DNA from: Prevotella sp. UBA3837
GTDB taxonomy: Bacteria > Bacteroidota > Bacteroidia > Bacteroidales > Bacteroidaceae
Length of the DNA stretch: 11,984 nucleotides
NCBI GenBank assembly: GCA_002392835.1
Contig: DGHX01000007.1
Coordinates: 31,355 to 43,338 of the forward strand
Direction: 5' to 3'
Of this stretch, positions 1 through 6,565 are shown one piece after another. The notes beneath the pieces are model-generated. The model was not told the origin of the DNA, did not search any database, and saw nothing but the letters and a program-made list of their open reading frames with translations. Each line of letters begins with the position of its first letter. Position 1 is the stretch's first letter. A program made the translations under genes and the position numbers.

Positions 1-899
1 TCCTTCCAGTACTGCTGCCACTTCGAGAGTGTCGACTTCTCCAAGAGGCGGTGTGCCTCGATGATGAGCTTCGGTGCTGCGGCCTCGAAGCCCACGCGTC
101 CCTTGATGCCGATGATGGTGTCGCCCACGTTGGCATCGCGGCCGATGGCATACGAGGCACCAATCTCCTCAATGCGCTGTATGGCGCGGATGCGGTCGTC
201 GAAGTGCTCGCCGTTCACACCCACTATCTCACCCTTCTCGAACGCTATCTTCAGCAGCGAGTCCTCCTGGGCGGTGACGTGCTTCAGGTAGGCCTCCTCG
301 GGCAGGCCCTGCGTGGGGTCGAGAAGCTCGCCGCCGCAGATGCTGGTGCCCCAGATGCCCACGTTGTACGAGTACTTCAGCTTGGCGAAGTCGGCCGTGA
401 AGCCGTGGTCGTTCAGGTAGTCCACCTCCTCCTTGCGCGTCAGCTTCTTGTCGCGCGTCAGGGTGATGATCTCCACGCCCGGTGCCATGACGAGGAAGGT
501 CATGTCAAAGCGTATCTGGTCGTTGCCGGCACCGGTGCTGCCGTGGGCTATGGCGTCGGCGCCTATCTCGCGGGCATAGCGGGCGATGGCCAGAGCCTGG
601 AAGATGCGCTCGCTGCTGACGGAGATGGGGTAGCAGTTGTTGCGTAGCACATTGCCGAAGATCATGTACTTCAGCGACTTCTCGTAGTACTCATGCGTCA
701 CGTCGAGCGTCACGTACTGCTTGGCGCCCAGCTTGTAGGCGTTCTCCTCGTTCTTCTTCAGTTGCTCGGCCGAGAAACCGCCTGTGTTGGCGCAGGCAGC
801 GTAGACCTCATATCCTTTTTCCTTGGCCAGATACATGACGGTGTAGCTGGTGTCCAGTCCGCCGCTGAAGGCGACGACCACTTTTTTCTTCTGTTCCAT
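1..899 (-). CDS. argG: Argininosuccinate synthase, N-terminal ~299 residues (runs off window)
   Basis: Joins citrulline and aspartate with ATP to give argininosuccinate, the penultimate step of arginine synthesis in the cytoplasm. The frame is open from the ATG at 899 to the window edge with no stop, so the C-terminal part (about 100 residues, from the usual family length of about 400) is missing. The protein starts MEQKKKVVVAFSGGLDTSY; the AFSGGLDTS block at residues 9-17 is the ATP-pyrophosphatase P-loop of this family. Further on it has SVSSERIFQALAIARYA and the HGSTGAGNDQIRFD segment that contacts the substrates. It begins 10 bp after the stop of the GNAT gene, so it is cotranscribed with it and with argR. 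Identification is firm; no damage is seen in the visible part. Confidence 0.96.
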   Translation of the reverse strand, partial: MEQKKKVVVAFSGGLDTSYTVMYLAKEKGYEVYAACANTGGFSAEQLKKNEENAYKLGAKQYVTLDVTHEYYEKSLKYMIFGNVLRNNCYPISVSSERIFQALAIARYAREIGADAIAHGSTGAGNDQIRFDMTFLVMAPGVEIITLTRDKKLTRKEEVDYLNDHGFTADFAKLKYSYNVGIWGTSICGGELLDPTQGLPEEAYLKHVTAQEDSLLKIAFEKGEIVGVNGEHFDDRIRAIQRIEEIGASYAIGRDANVGDTIIGIKGRVGFEAAAPKLIIEAHRLLEKSTLSKWQQYWK

Positions 900-909
900 G
901 ATGTATGTG

Positions 910-1542
910 TTATATGTTTTGGTTTTCTTGTTCTTCCAGTTCCTCCAGGTGGCGTATGCGGTTCAGCACCTCGTCGGGAATCTTTGCCGGCAGGTGCTCG
1001 GTGGGGTCGAAGAGCATGCCGGTGCAGATGCAGTACTTGCGGCCTGTGCGGTGCAGCACGTCGACGTTGATGCAGCCCTCGCAGCCCTGCCAGAAGGCCT
1101 CGTCGTCGGTGAGCTCGGCAAAGGTGACGGGCTTGTAGCCCAGCTGGGTGTTCATCTGCATGACGGCGGCGCCGCTGGTCAGCGAGAAGATCTTGGCGTG
1201 GGGCCAGCGTGTGCGTGCAAGCGAGAACGTCATGTCCTTGATGCGCTTGGCCAGGTGCTGCCCACGGAAGTCGGGGTGCACGATGAGTCCGCTGGTGGTG
1301 ACGTACTGCTTGTTGCCCCAGGTCTCGATGTAGCTGAAGCCGGCGAAGCGGCCGTCGCGGGTCAGCGCTATCACGGCCTTCGCCTCCTGCATCTTCTTCG
1401 CCAGGTATTCGTGTGTGCGCCGTGCGATGCCGGTGCCGCGTACCTTGGCAGCCTCGGCAATGGTGTCGAGGATGGTGTCGACGTACAGCTCGTGTTCGGG
1501 GCCTGCCACCAGCACCTCTATTTCTTCTTTTTCCTGTTCCAT
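910..1542 (-). CDS. GNAT-family acyltransferase in the arg operon, candidate N-acylglutamate synthase
   Basis: A 210-residue GNAT protein. The segment at residues 84-110 (SGLIVHPDFRGQHLAKRIKD) is the acyl-CoA binding motif A, with FRGQHLA in place of the Q/RxxGxG/A loop. NTQLGYKP (131-138) is the usual motif B end. The C-terminal third carries four cysteines, CEGC at 154-157 and CIC at 171-173, not part of a standard GNAT fold. It lies between argR (31 bp gap) and argG (10 bp gap), so its job is very likely in arginine synthesis. The missing first step, acylation of glutamate (acetyl or, in some Bacteroidetes that use succinylated intermediates, succinyl), is the natural candidate. I recall genetic work on the Bacteroides thetaiotaomicron equivalent supporting such a role, but cannot verify it here. 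The GNAT fold is secure; the substrate is inferred from context. Confidence 0.88.
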   Translation of the reverse strand: MEQEKEEIEVLVAGPEHELYVDTILDTIAEAAKVRGTGIARRTHEYLAKKMQEAKAVIALTRDGRFAGFSYIETWGNKQYVTTSGLIVHPDFRGQHLAKRIKDMTFSLARTRWPHAKIFSLTSGAAVMQMNTQLGYKPVTFAELTDDEAFWQGCEGCINVDVLHRTGRKYCICTGMLFDPTEHLPAKIPDEVLNRIRHLEELEEQENQNI

Positions 1543-1573
1543 TAATTAAGCATTAAGCATTATGAATTATGCA
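1543..1573. other. AT-rich argR-GNAT intergenic spacer with repeated AAGCATT words
   Basis: The 31-bp gap between argR and the GNAT gene is almost pure AT. It contains AAGCATT twice in a row (about 1548-1561), then TATGAATTATGCATTA. No hairpin with a T-run follows, so I see no terminator, and no TAnnTTTG box, so I see no separate promoter. It most likely only supplies an unstructured AT-rich translation start region for the GNAT gene. A weak ARG-box-like TGAAT half site is present, which I do not consider evidence for binding. Confidence 0.4.
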
Positions 1574-2050
1574 TTATTTCATGTTGGGCACCACCTGGCT
1601 CAGGGCGTCGATGACCTCCTGCCGCGAGCAGCCCTCTTTGATGACGATGAAGATGGTGTCGTCGCCGGCGATGGTGCCCAGCAGCTGTGGCAGGTCGCTG
1701 CGGTCTATGCTCCATGCGATGGCGCTGGCGTGTCCGGGGCGTGTCTTGATGACACCCATGTTCCCGCTGAAGTTGATGCTCAGGAAGCCCGGCACCTGCA
1801 TCATCTCGCGCACCGAGCTGGCAGTGCTCACGCGTTTGTACATCGTCTCGTTGGGCAGCACGTAGATGTAATCGCCGCCCATGGTCGATGCCTTTGCCAC
1901 CTTCAGCTGCTTCATGTCACGGCTCAGCGTGGCCTGCGTCAGGGTGAAGCCTTCGTCGCGCAGGGCCTGCATCAGTTCCTCCTGGCTGCCCACGTGGCGG
2001 CTGCTGATGATGAGGCGCAGCGCCTCAAGTCGTTTGTTCTTTATTTTCAT
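1574..2050 (-). CDS. argR: Arginine repressor ArgR
   Basis: A 158-residue ArgR/AhrC-family regulator that senses arginine and controls arginine genes. The N-terminal winged helix-turn-helix spans about residues 5-65, with the recognition helix TQATLSRDMKQLKVAK (38-53) closely matching the TQATVSRDIKEL type of AhrC. The C-terminal oligomerisation and arginine-binding domain (about 85-158) has the hallmark GTIAGDDTIF (125-134) and a GHASAIA segment (106-112) at the place of the ligand-binding GxA motif. Full length for the family. It is the first gene of an operon with the GNAT and argG, with its own Bacteroidetes promoter (2081-2112) and a palindrome in the leader (2057-2068) that could allow autoregulation. 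The start at 2050 fits promoter and homologous N-terminus. Confidence 0.96.
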   Translation of the reverse strand: MKIKNKRLEALRLIISSRHVGSQEELMQALRDEGFTLTQATLSRDMKQLKVAKASTMGGDYIYVLPNETMYKRVSTASSVREMMQVPGFLSINFSGNMGVIKTRPGHASAIAWSIDRSDLPQLLGTIAGDDTIFIVIKEGCSRQEVIDALSQVVPNMK

Positions 2051-2056
2051 CGTTTT

Positions 2057-2068
2057 GTATATTTATAC
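2057..2068. promoter_or_regulatory. Palindrome in argR leader, candidate ArgR operator
   Basis: GTATATTTATAC has 5-bp inverted arms (GTATA/TATAC) around two central bases. It lies between the predicted transcription start (about 2075) and the argR start codon. Its size and AT-rich centre resemble a relaxed ARG box half-pair, but it does not match the enterobacterial TGAAT/ATTCA consensus. Operator function is inferred from position only. Confidence 0.35.
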
Positions 2069-2080
2069 GGTTTTGGACGG

Positions 2081-2112
2081 CAAAATTACATAAATTCCTG
2101 CATATCGCCAAA
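2081..2112 (-). promoter_or_regulatory. Promoter of the argR-GNAT-argG operon
   Basis: On the minus strand: TTTG (-33 box, 2112-2109), exactly 20 nt, then TAATTTTG (-7 box, 2088-2081). This matches the Bacteroidetes primary sigma consensus TTTG / TAnnTTTG. The predicted start near 2075 gives a leader of about 25 nt to argR. Confidence 0.8.
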
Positions 2113-2139
2113 TATTTCTGTATATTTTTGCAAAAAGAA

Positions 2140-2166
2140 TGGCGCTCCTTGATGTAAGGAGCGCCA
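2140..2166 (-). terminator. Rho-independent terminator of the 4643-2198 operon
   Basis: An 11-bp perfect stem (TGGCGCTCCTT at 2140-2150, loop GATGT, AAGGAGCGCCA at 2156-2166), followed on the minus strand by ATTCTTTTT. It sits 31 bp after the stop of the secreted gene at 2198. Its T-run ends about 20 bp before the -33 box of argR. Confidence 0.9.
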
Positions 2167-2197
2167 CTCGCGCGCGTAATATAATAATGTGTATGCT

Positions 2198-3427
2198 TTA
2201 CTTCACCAGCATCTTCTTGCCGCCGATGATGTAGAGGCCCTTCACAGCCTTCTCCACACGCTGGCCCTGCAGGTTGAAGATGTCGCCCTGGGTGGCCTTC
2301 TGCGTGGGCTGCATGATAGCCGTCGAGGTTCCGTTTTCAACAGACACGAAATATGCATTTGTCACTTCGGCCTTGTCGTTGTGGGCACTGCGGTTACCGA
2401 TGATGGTAATCTTGCTGCCTTCCTTGATGCCCTTCTCGGCCATCAGAGCCTCAAACTGCTTCTTCTCGCCTCCCTTTTCTGAGAGCACGCCGTAGACGTA
2501 GACGGATCCCGTCTCATCTTCTAAGTCGAAGTTTCCATAGGCAGTGTTCGTCAGGTTCTTGATAGTGCCAGTGAGCTGATACCAAACAGTATTGCTCACC
2601 TCGGCAGCGATGAACTCGGCTACTGTGACTTTCTTAATCTCATCGCCCGGCTGCTCCTGGCCACCAGCTTCCTTGACGGTGACCTCGATGCTGACGCTCT
2701 GTGCCTCGTACTCGTCGTTACCGGCGAAGGCGGCGGTCAGCGTGGTCTTGCCGGCAGCAACAAGCGTGATGGCGCCCTGTGCGCTGATGGTGGCCACAGC
2801 CTCGTCGCTGCTGGTATAGGTGACAGGCAGGTTGTTCTCGTTAGAGAGAACGAGCGTCACCTCCTCGCCGATGGTCAGCGTGGTCGATGCCTTGCCCCAT
2901 GACAGTCCGGCAGGCTTCTTGGCTGTGCCCTGGAAGAGCTTGAAGTTGTCTAAGCGTGCATTAGCTGAGCCTTTCTGTGTGAAGGTAAAGGAAACCTCAT
3001 TGGTGCCGGCAGCCACGGTAACAGGATAGAGGTAGTCGTTGCCAGTGGCATCAACGTCACCCACTGTTGCACCTGTAGCGGTTACTTCAATAGTGTTCTT
3101 GTTGCACTTGAAAGCGAGTGTCATTTCGCCGCTTTTGCCGTTCAAGGCAACCTTGGCCGTAAACGAACCGCCGTTCTTTGCGAGGAGCAGTTCGGGGGCT
3201 TCTCCGCCTGCCAGCTTCTCATTGAAGAATTTTGTGCCACTCTTAGCAGTTCCGTCATCATTGAGTACAGTGCCAGTAAAACTGTAATTGTCGTTGAAAG
3301 TGCTGGGGTCAATGTTGAACTCCGTCACTCCACTCCAGTCTTCCGACCAGATGACGTCCTCGGCGAAAGCCGTTGTGCCGCACATCATCAGCGCAGCGGC
3401 GAACATAAAGCGTAAAGTCTTCTTCAT
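2198..3427 (-). CDS. Secreted protein: beta-sandwich, Ig-like (BIG2) and OB-fold domains with conserved C-terminal tail
   Basis: A 409-residue exported protein of unknown ligand. Visible parts, in order: signal peptide 1-22, cut after AFA; a beta-sandwich of carbohydrate-binding or adhesin type (about 24-167, ending RLDNFKLFQG); a bacterial Ig-like group 2 domain (about 174-252, with TYTSSDEAVATISAQGAIT); a Gly/Gln/Pro linker; an OB-fold (about 266-364, LTGTIKN...YGNFDLEDETGSVYVYG...GSKITIIGNRS); and the tail IFNLQGQRVEKAVKGLYIIG (383-402) plus GKKMLVK. The single Cys near the signal peptide is not in a good lipobox, so a lipoprotein is unlikely. It follows the gene at 3456-4643 by 28 bp, with no promoter or terminator between, so the two are one operon; both have an OB-fold. 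Export and domain types are well supported. Function is not known. Confidence 0.85.
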   Translation of the reverse strand: MKKTLRFMFAAALMMCGTTAFAEDVIWSEDWSGVTEFNIDPSTFNDNYSFTGTVLNDDGTAKSGTKFFNEKLAGGEAPELLLAKNGGSFTAKVALNGKSGEMTLAFKCNKNTIEVTATGATVGDVDATGNDYLYPVTVAAGTNEVSFTFTQKGSANARLDNFKLFQGTAKKPAGLSWGKASTTLTIGEEVTLVLSNENNLPVTYTSSDEAVATISAQGAITLVAAGKTTLTAAFAGNDEYEAQSVSIEVTVKEAGGQEQPGDEIKKVTVAEFIAAEVSNTVWYQLTGTIKNLTNTAYGNFDLEDETGSVYVYGVLSEKGGEKKQFEALMAEKGIKEGSKITIIGNRSAHNDKAEVTNAYFVSVENGTSTAIMQPTQKATQGDIFNLQGQRVEKAVKGLYIIGGKKMLVK

Positions 3428-3455
3428 AATGGTTAATGATTTTATGGGTTAATGA

Positions 3456-4643
3456 TTAAAATATTGTTTTCTTTCCGTTGACGATGTAGAGTCCCTTCTT
3501 GGGCTGCTTCACCTGCTGTCCTGCAAGGTTGTAGATGATGCCGTTGGCGGTAGCAGACGTGGTGATGCTGCCGATGCCGGCATTCTGCCCTGTGGCAATC
3601 AGATATCCGTATGACAGCTCGGGCTTGATGCTGCCATCCTTATCCTTGTACCTCTGCAGCTTGCCGCGCACGACGATGGCTTCGCCTTCCTTAAACTTGT
3701 TGATGGTCTCTTCGGTGAAGGCCTCGTTGCCGAAGTTCTTGGCACGGAAGACGGTGAGCTTCACTGCGTCGCCCTTGGTGTCGGCCATGTCGAAGTTCAC
3801 GTTGCCGTAGAGGGCTCCCTCGCTGTTGCGCTGGAAGTCGGGCGTGCTTACTACGTATCCGCTCACGTCGTACATGTCGTCGGTGGAGGCTCCGTCTTCG
3901 AGTTTGCCGATGATTTCCATGGCCTGAGCCACGGTGAGCTTCTGGATGGTTACCTTGGTGAAGGTCACTTCGGTGACGTCGCTCTGCTTCACGTCGCAGC
4001 TCTCGTCAATGGCGTATGCCGATACGACGGCTGTCTCGGTCAGCGTGAAGGGGCCTTTGTACAGGCTGTAGTCACCCTTGTTCAGTGCATAGTAGATGGT
4101 GGCTCCCTCGGCAGCGGTGATGGTCACCTCCTGCTGGTCGTAGAAGTTGCCGCCGTTGGGGCGTATGGCGGGCTTGGCGGCCTTGGTCTCTGCCTGTCCG
4201 CCTCCACTGACGGTAGCCTCCACCTTCTGCACGCGCCAGTGGCCGGAGCCGGTGGGGCGCTGGAATACGACGGTGCCCTCGTTGCCTGTCCAGGTGAAGG
4301 TCTCGGGGTCGTAGGTGCCCACGTTGACGTCGCTGGCCGTGGGCTGGTTCACCTTGTCGGCGGGAGCGTCGAGGGTGAGCACAATCTTGGTCAGCGTGCC
4401 CTGTTTGGCGGCGATGGTCATGGTGCCGTTGCCATAGACGCGGATGCCGGTGCCGGTGTTGTAGTACTTGCCGTCGTTGGCACCTCCGGCAAAGGTTACG
4501 GTGAAGTCGCCGCCGTCGAAGGGGTCGGGGTACTGTACACCGTTCTCGAGGTTAAGGTCGCCGAACACGATGGTGCCGGCCTGGATGCTGCCGCACAGCA
4601 GGAGCAGCATGGTTAGAAATGCAAAGCGTAATTGTTTTTTCAT
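3456..4643 (-). CDS. Secreted protein: beta-sandwich, chitobiase-C-like and OB-fold domains with conserved C-terminal tail
   Basis: A 395-residue exported protein, first gene of an operon with the gene at 2198-3427. The open frame extends to an ATG at 4688, but that falls upstream of the -7 box (4675-4682), so I place the start at 4643 (MKKQLRFAFL...), where a standard signal peptide begins (about 1-22). Then come a beta-rich domain of about 120 residues (VFGDLNLENG...GNGTMTIAA...HWRVQKVEATV); a chitobiase/beta-hexosaminidase C-terminal-like module (about 154-215, PAIRPNGGNFYDQQEVTITA, IYYALN, YKGPFTLTE); an OB-fold (about 236-350, YDVSGYVVSTP, EGEAIVVRGKLQ); and the tail IIYNLAGQQVKQPKKGLYIV (369-388). 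The chitobiase-like piece is a common accessory module and does not by itself imply glycan cleavage. No catalytic domain is visible. Confidence 0.85.
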   Translation of the reverse strand: MKKQLRFAFLTMLLLLCGSIQAGTIVFGDLNLENGVQYPDPFDGGDFTVTFAGGANDGKYYNTGTGIRVYGNGTMTIAAKQGTLTKIVLTLDAPADKVNQPTASDVNVGTYDPETFTWTGNEGTVVFQRPTGSGHWRVQKVEATVSGGGQAETKAAKPAIRPNGGNFYDQQEVTITAAEGATIYYALNKGDYSLYKGPFTLTETAVVSAYAIDESCDVKQSDVTEVTFTKVTIQKLTVAQAMEIIGKLEDGASTDDMYDVSGYVVSTPDFQRNSEGALYGNVNFDMADTKGDAVKLTVFRAKNFGNEAFTEETINKFKEGEAIVVRGKLQRYKDKDGSIKPELSYGYLIATGQNAGIGSITTSATANGIIYNLAGQQVKQPKKGLYIVNGKKTIF

Positions 4644-4674
4644 AAGCTTTTTAATGAGGTTAATATTATTTCTG

Positions 4675-4706
4675 CAAAGGTACGTCATTTTTTTGTGTCT
4701 TGCAAA
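4675..4706 (-). promoter_or_regulatory. Promoter of the 4643-2198 secreted-protein operon
   Basis: Minus strand TTTG (4706-4703), 20 nt, TACCTTTG (4682-4675): a full match to the Bacteroidetes consensus. It implies a leader of about 26 nt and excludes the upstream ATG at 4688 as a start. Confidence 0.82.
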
Positions 4707-4742
4707 TTTTCGGCCTATTTATTTCTTTTTGTGTACAACAAA

Positions 4743-4775
4743 ACCGCCCTCCGCTGTGTTTGTGCGGAGGGCGGT
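4743..4775 (-). terminator. Rho-independent terminator of the gene at 4802-6391
   Basis: A 12-bp perfect GC-rich stem (ACCGCCCTCCGC at 4743-4754, 9-nt loop, GCGGAGGGCGGT at 4764-4775), followed on the minus strand by TTTTGTTG. It lies 26 bp past the stop codon and about 36 bp before the next -33 box. Confidence 0.9.
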
Positions 4776-4801
4776 GGGGTGGGTAGGTTGCTGTGCGCGG
4801 C

Positions 4802-6391
4802 TTATTTCATCACCTTCTTTCCGTCGATGATGTAGAGACCCTTCTGTGCCTTCTCCACACGCTGTCCTGCCAGGTTGTAGATGGTGCCTGCGGTGGCGGG
4901 CTGTGCCTTCACCTCGCTGATGGCGGTGGGGGTGCCCTCGCTGGTGAGTGTCAGGCTGAAGTTGTCGGCCACGAACCAGCGTGCGCCCATGGTGCCCTTG
5001 TTCTTCACACCTACGGTGAGCGTGTTGTCGGCCACCTCAATCTCGTCGGTAGCATAGTCTTTTAGCTCAGTTCCGTCCTCGGTGACAGCAGTAAAGACCT
5101 CGGTCTCGCCGCTCTTGGCGTAGAGTCCGCAGCTGCCGTTCACCTGTGCGTCAGCCTCGCCGTTGGTGCTGTTGTACATCTGAGCCTTCAGCACATACTT
5201 GCCGTTGGGCATGCCCTCCAGCTTCTGGCTGTAGTCGAATGCGCCGTTGGCAGCACTAGCAATCCAGAACTCAAAATTGGGGGCACCGTTGGGAGGCAAC
5301 GGGCCGTTGCCGCCGTTGGGCTTCTCGCAGGTCCAACCCTCGGCACTGCTACAGTCGAAGTTCACGATGGCACGTGTCATGTCGCTGCCGGCCTTGGTCT
5401 GCTGCTTGCAGAGCTCGCCCAGCTTGGCATACATCTTGGCAATGTAGCTGTCGATGTCCTTGTCGGCGGCCTCTTCAGCGGCCATGGCAATCTCGTCCAT
5501 CTCGTCCATACTCGACTTGGGTGCGCCATTGTCGATGTACTTGTCGAGTGTGTTGTACACATCTTCCTCGGCAGCGGTGAGCTTCTCATGCAGTGCGATG
5601 GATGCCTGTGCTGCGATGATGGCTTCATTCAGCTTCTTGATGGCCTCGGCCACCTGTGCGCCTGTGGTCAGCGTGCTCTCGTCGACGATGGCAGCCTGAA
5701 GGGCAGCCTTTGCCTCTTCGCCCATGCTCTTCTTCAGCAGGTCCTGAGCCTCAGCCACCTTCACGCGGTAGTCGGCCAGATAGTCGTCAAGGCTGTACTG
5801 GTAGAGCTTCACGGGACCGAGGATGACCCAGCAACGTGCCTCGTCGAACACGCCTTTGAAGCCTATCTCTACTTCGCCTTCGGCCTCGACGGTGAAGTCG
5901 AACTCATTGGAGTACTTGCCCTTGTAGAAGGCGTTGGAGGCTTTCCACAGGTCGCTGCTTCCAGTGTAGTTGCCCAAGTCATTCGGGGTGAGCGGATAGA
6001 CGTTCTGCTTCTTTTCGCCGGCGAAGATCCAGGCCTTGTCGTCGTTGGTGCCCTTACCAGGGTTGTCACCCTGACGATAGAAGGCGTTCACGGCCAGGCG
6101 ATAGTCGCCAGCAGGCAGTGTCACGGTCTGCGTCATGGCATACTCGGTCTTTTCCAGACTGCCCCATCCGGCGTAGAATTCCACAACGTTGACATGCTCC
6201 GTGTCAGTAGCCTTCTGGTAGTCCTGACGCCAGTTGTTGAGCAGCGTCCATCCGTTGTCGGCTGTTGCAGGGTCAACTGAAAGGTCGGCATTCTTCAGCA
6301 CACGCTCGGTGATGTCGGTCTGTGCCCAGGCACCCATGCCCATGGTCAGCATGGCGGCCACGAGCATTGATTTGCGTAAAGTTTTGTTCAT
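4802..6391 (-). CDS. Secreted protein: two carbohydrate-binding-like domains around a helical bundle, conserved C-terminal tail
   Basis: A 529-residue exported protein. Signal peptide 1-23 (MNKTLRKSMLVAAMLTMGMG, then AWA). First galactose-binding-like beta-sandwich at about 25-200 (NGWTLLNNW, MTQTVTLPAGDYRLAVNAFY, CWVILGPVKLYQY). Next an Ala/Glu/Lys-rich helical region at about 201-335, whose first half (DYLADYRVKVAEAQDLLKKS ... AIKKLNEAIIAAQASIA) resembles FIVAR-type three-helix repeats. Then a second beta-sandwich at about 338-482 (FDCSSAEGWTCEK, KLEGMPNGKYVLKAQMYNST, ARWFVADNFSLTL). The tail is TIYNLAGQRVEKAQKGLYII (503-522), then DGKKVMK. It has its own promoter (6443-6474) and terminator, so it is a single-gene unit. 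The two sandwiches suggest binding to glycans or another surface polymer; no enzyme motif is seen. Domain calls are by eye. Confidence 0.85.
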   Translation of the reverse strand: MNKTLRKSMLVAAMLTMGMGAWAQTDITERVLKNADLSVDPATADNGWTLLNNWRQDYQKATDTEHVNVVEFYAGWGSLEKTEYAMTQTVTLPAGDYRLAVNAFYRQGDNPGKGTNDDKAWIFAGEKKQNVYPLTPNDLGNYTGSSDLWKASNAFYKGKYSNEFDFTVEAEGEVEIGFKGVFDEARCWVILGPVKLYQYSLDDYLADYRVKVAEAQDLLKKSMGEEAKAALQAAIVDESTLTTGAQVAEAIKKLNEAIIAAQASIALHEKLTAAEEDVYNTLDKYIDNGAPKSSMDEMDEIAMAAEEAADKDIDSYIAKMYAKLGELCKQQTKAGSDMTRAIVNFDCSSAEGWTCEKPNGGNGPLPPNGAPNFEFWIASAANGAFDYSQKLEGMPNGKYVLKAQMYNSTNGEADAQVNGSCGLYAKSGETEVFTAVTEDGTELKDYATDEIEVADNTLTVGVKNKGTMGARWFVADNFSLTLTSEGTPTAISEVKAQPATAGTIYNLAGQRVEKAQKGLYIIDGKKVMK

Positions 6392-6442
6392 TTAGCTGTT
6401 AATGTTTAAGTTAATAAAGTTAGTTGAAATGTAATGTTGTGG

Positions 6443-6474
6443 CAAAGGTACGAAGTTTTTCTGTAACGACCAAA
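6443..6474 (-). promoter_or_regulatory. Promoter of the secreted-protein gene at 4802-6391
   Basis: Minus strand TTTG (6474-6471), 20 nt, TACCTTTG (6450-6443). The -7 box is identical to those at 4675 and 11289. Leader of about 45 nt, AT-rich. Confidence 0.82.
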
Positions 6475-6497
6475 TATTTCCGCAGAAAAAAACAAAA

Positions 6498-6535
6498 CTC
6501 CGCCACCCCGGGCCTTCTGTGCCGGGGTGGCGGAG
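6498..6535 (-). terminator. Rho-independent terminator of the gene at 6566-7972
   Basis: A 14-bp perfect stem (CTCCGCCACCCCGG at 6498-6511, 10-nt loop, CCGGGGTGGCGGAG at 6522-6535), followed on the minus strand by TTTTGTTTTTTT. It is one of the two strongest in the window and probably also ends transcripts from the upstream nuclease gene. Confidence 0.92.
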
Positions 6536-6565
6536 CTGTGTTCAGTGCTCAGTATTGCGTCTGCT

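Noticed and set aside
51..647. Plus-strand open frame opposite argG
   Set aside because: The minus strand encodes an unmistakable argininosuccinate synthase; the plus frame has no domain or promoter.
2198..4643. Lipoprotein signals, from cysteines in the signal peptides of the genes at 2198 and 3456
   Set aside because: The residues before the Cys (LMM, LLL) do not fit a lipobox, and good signal peptidase I sites follow.
4644..4688. Upstream ATG at 4688 as start of the secreted gene
   Set aside because: It lies upstream of the -7 box and would place 15 polar residues before a normal signal peptide.
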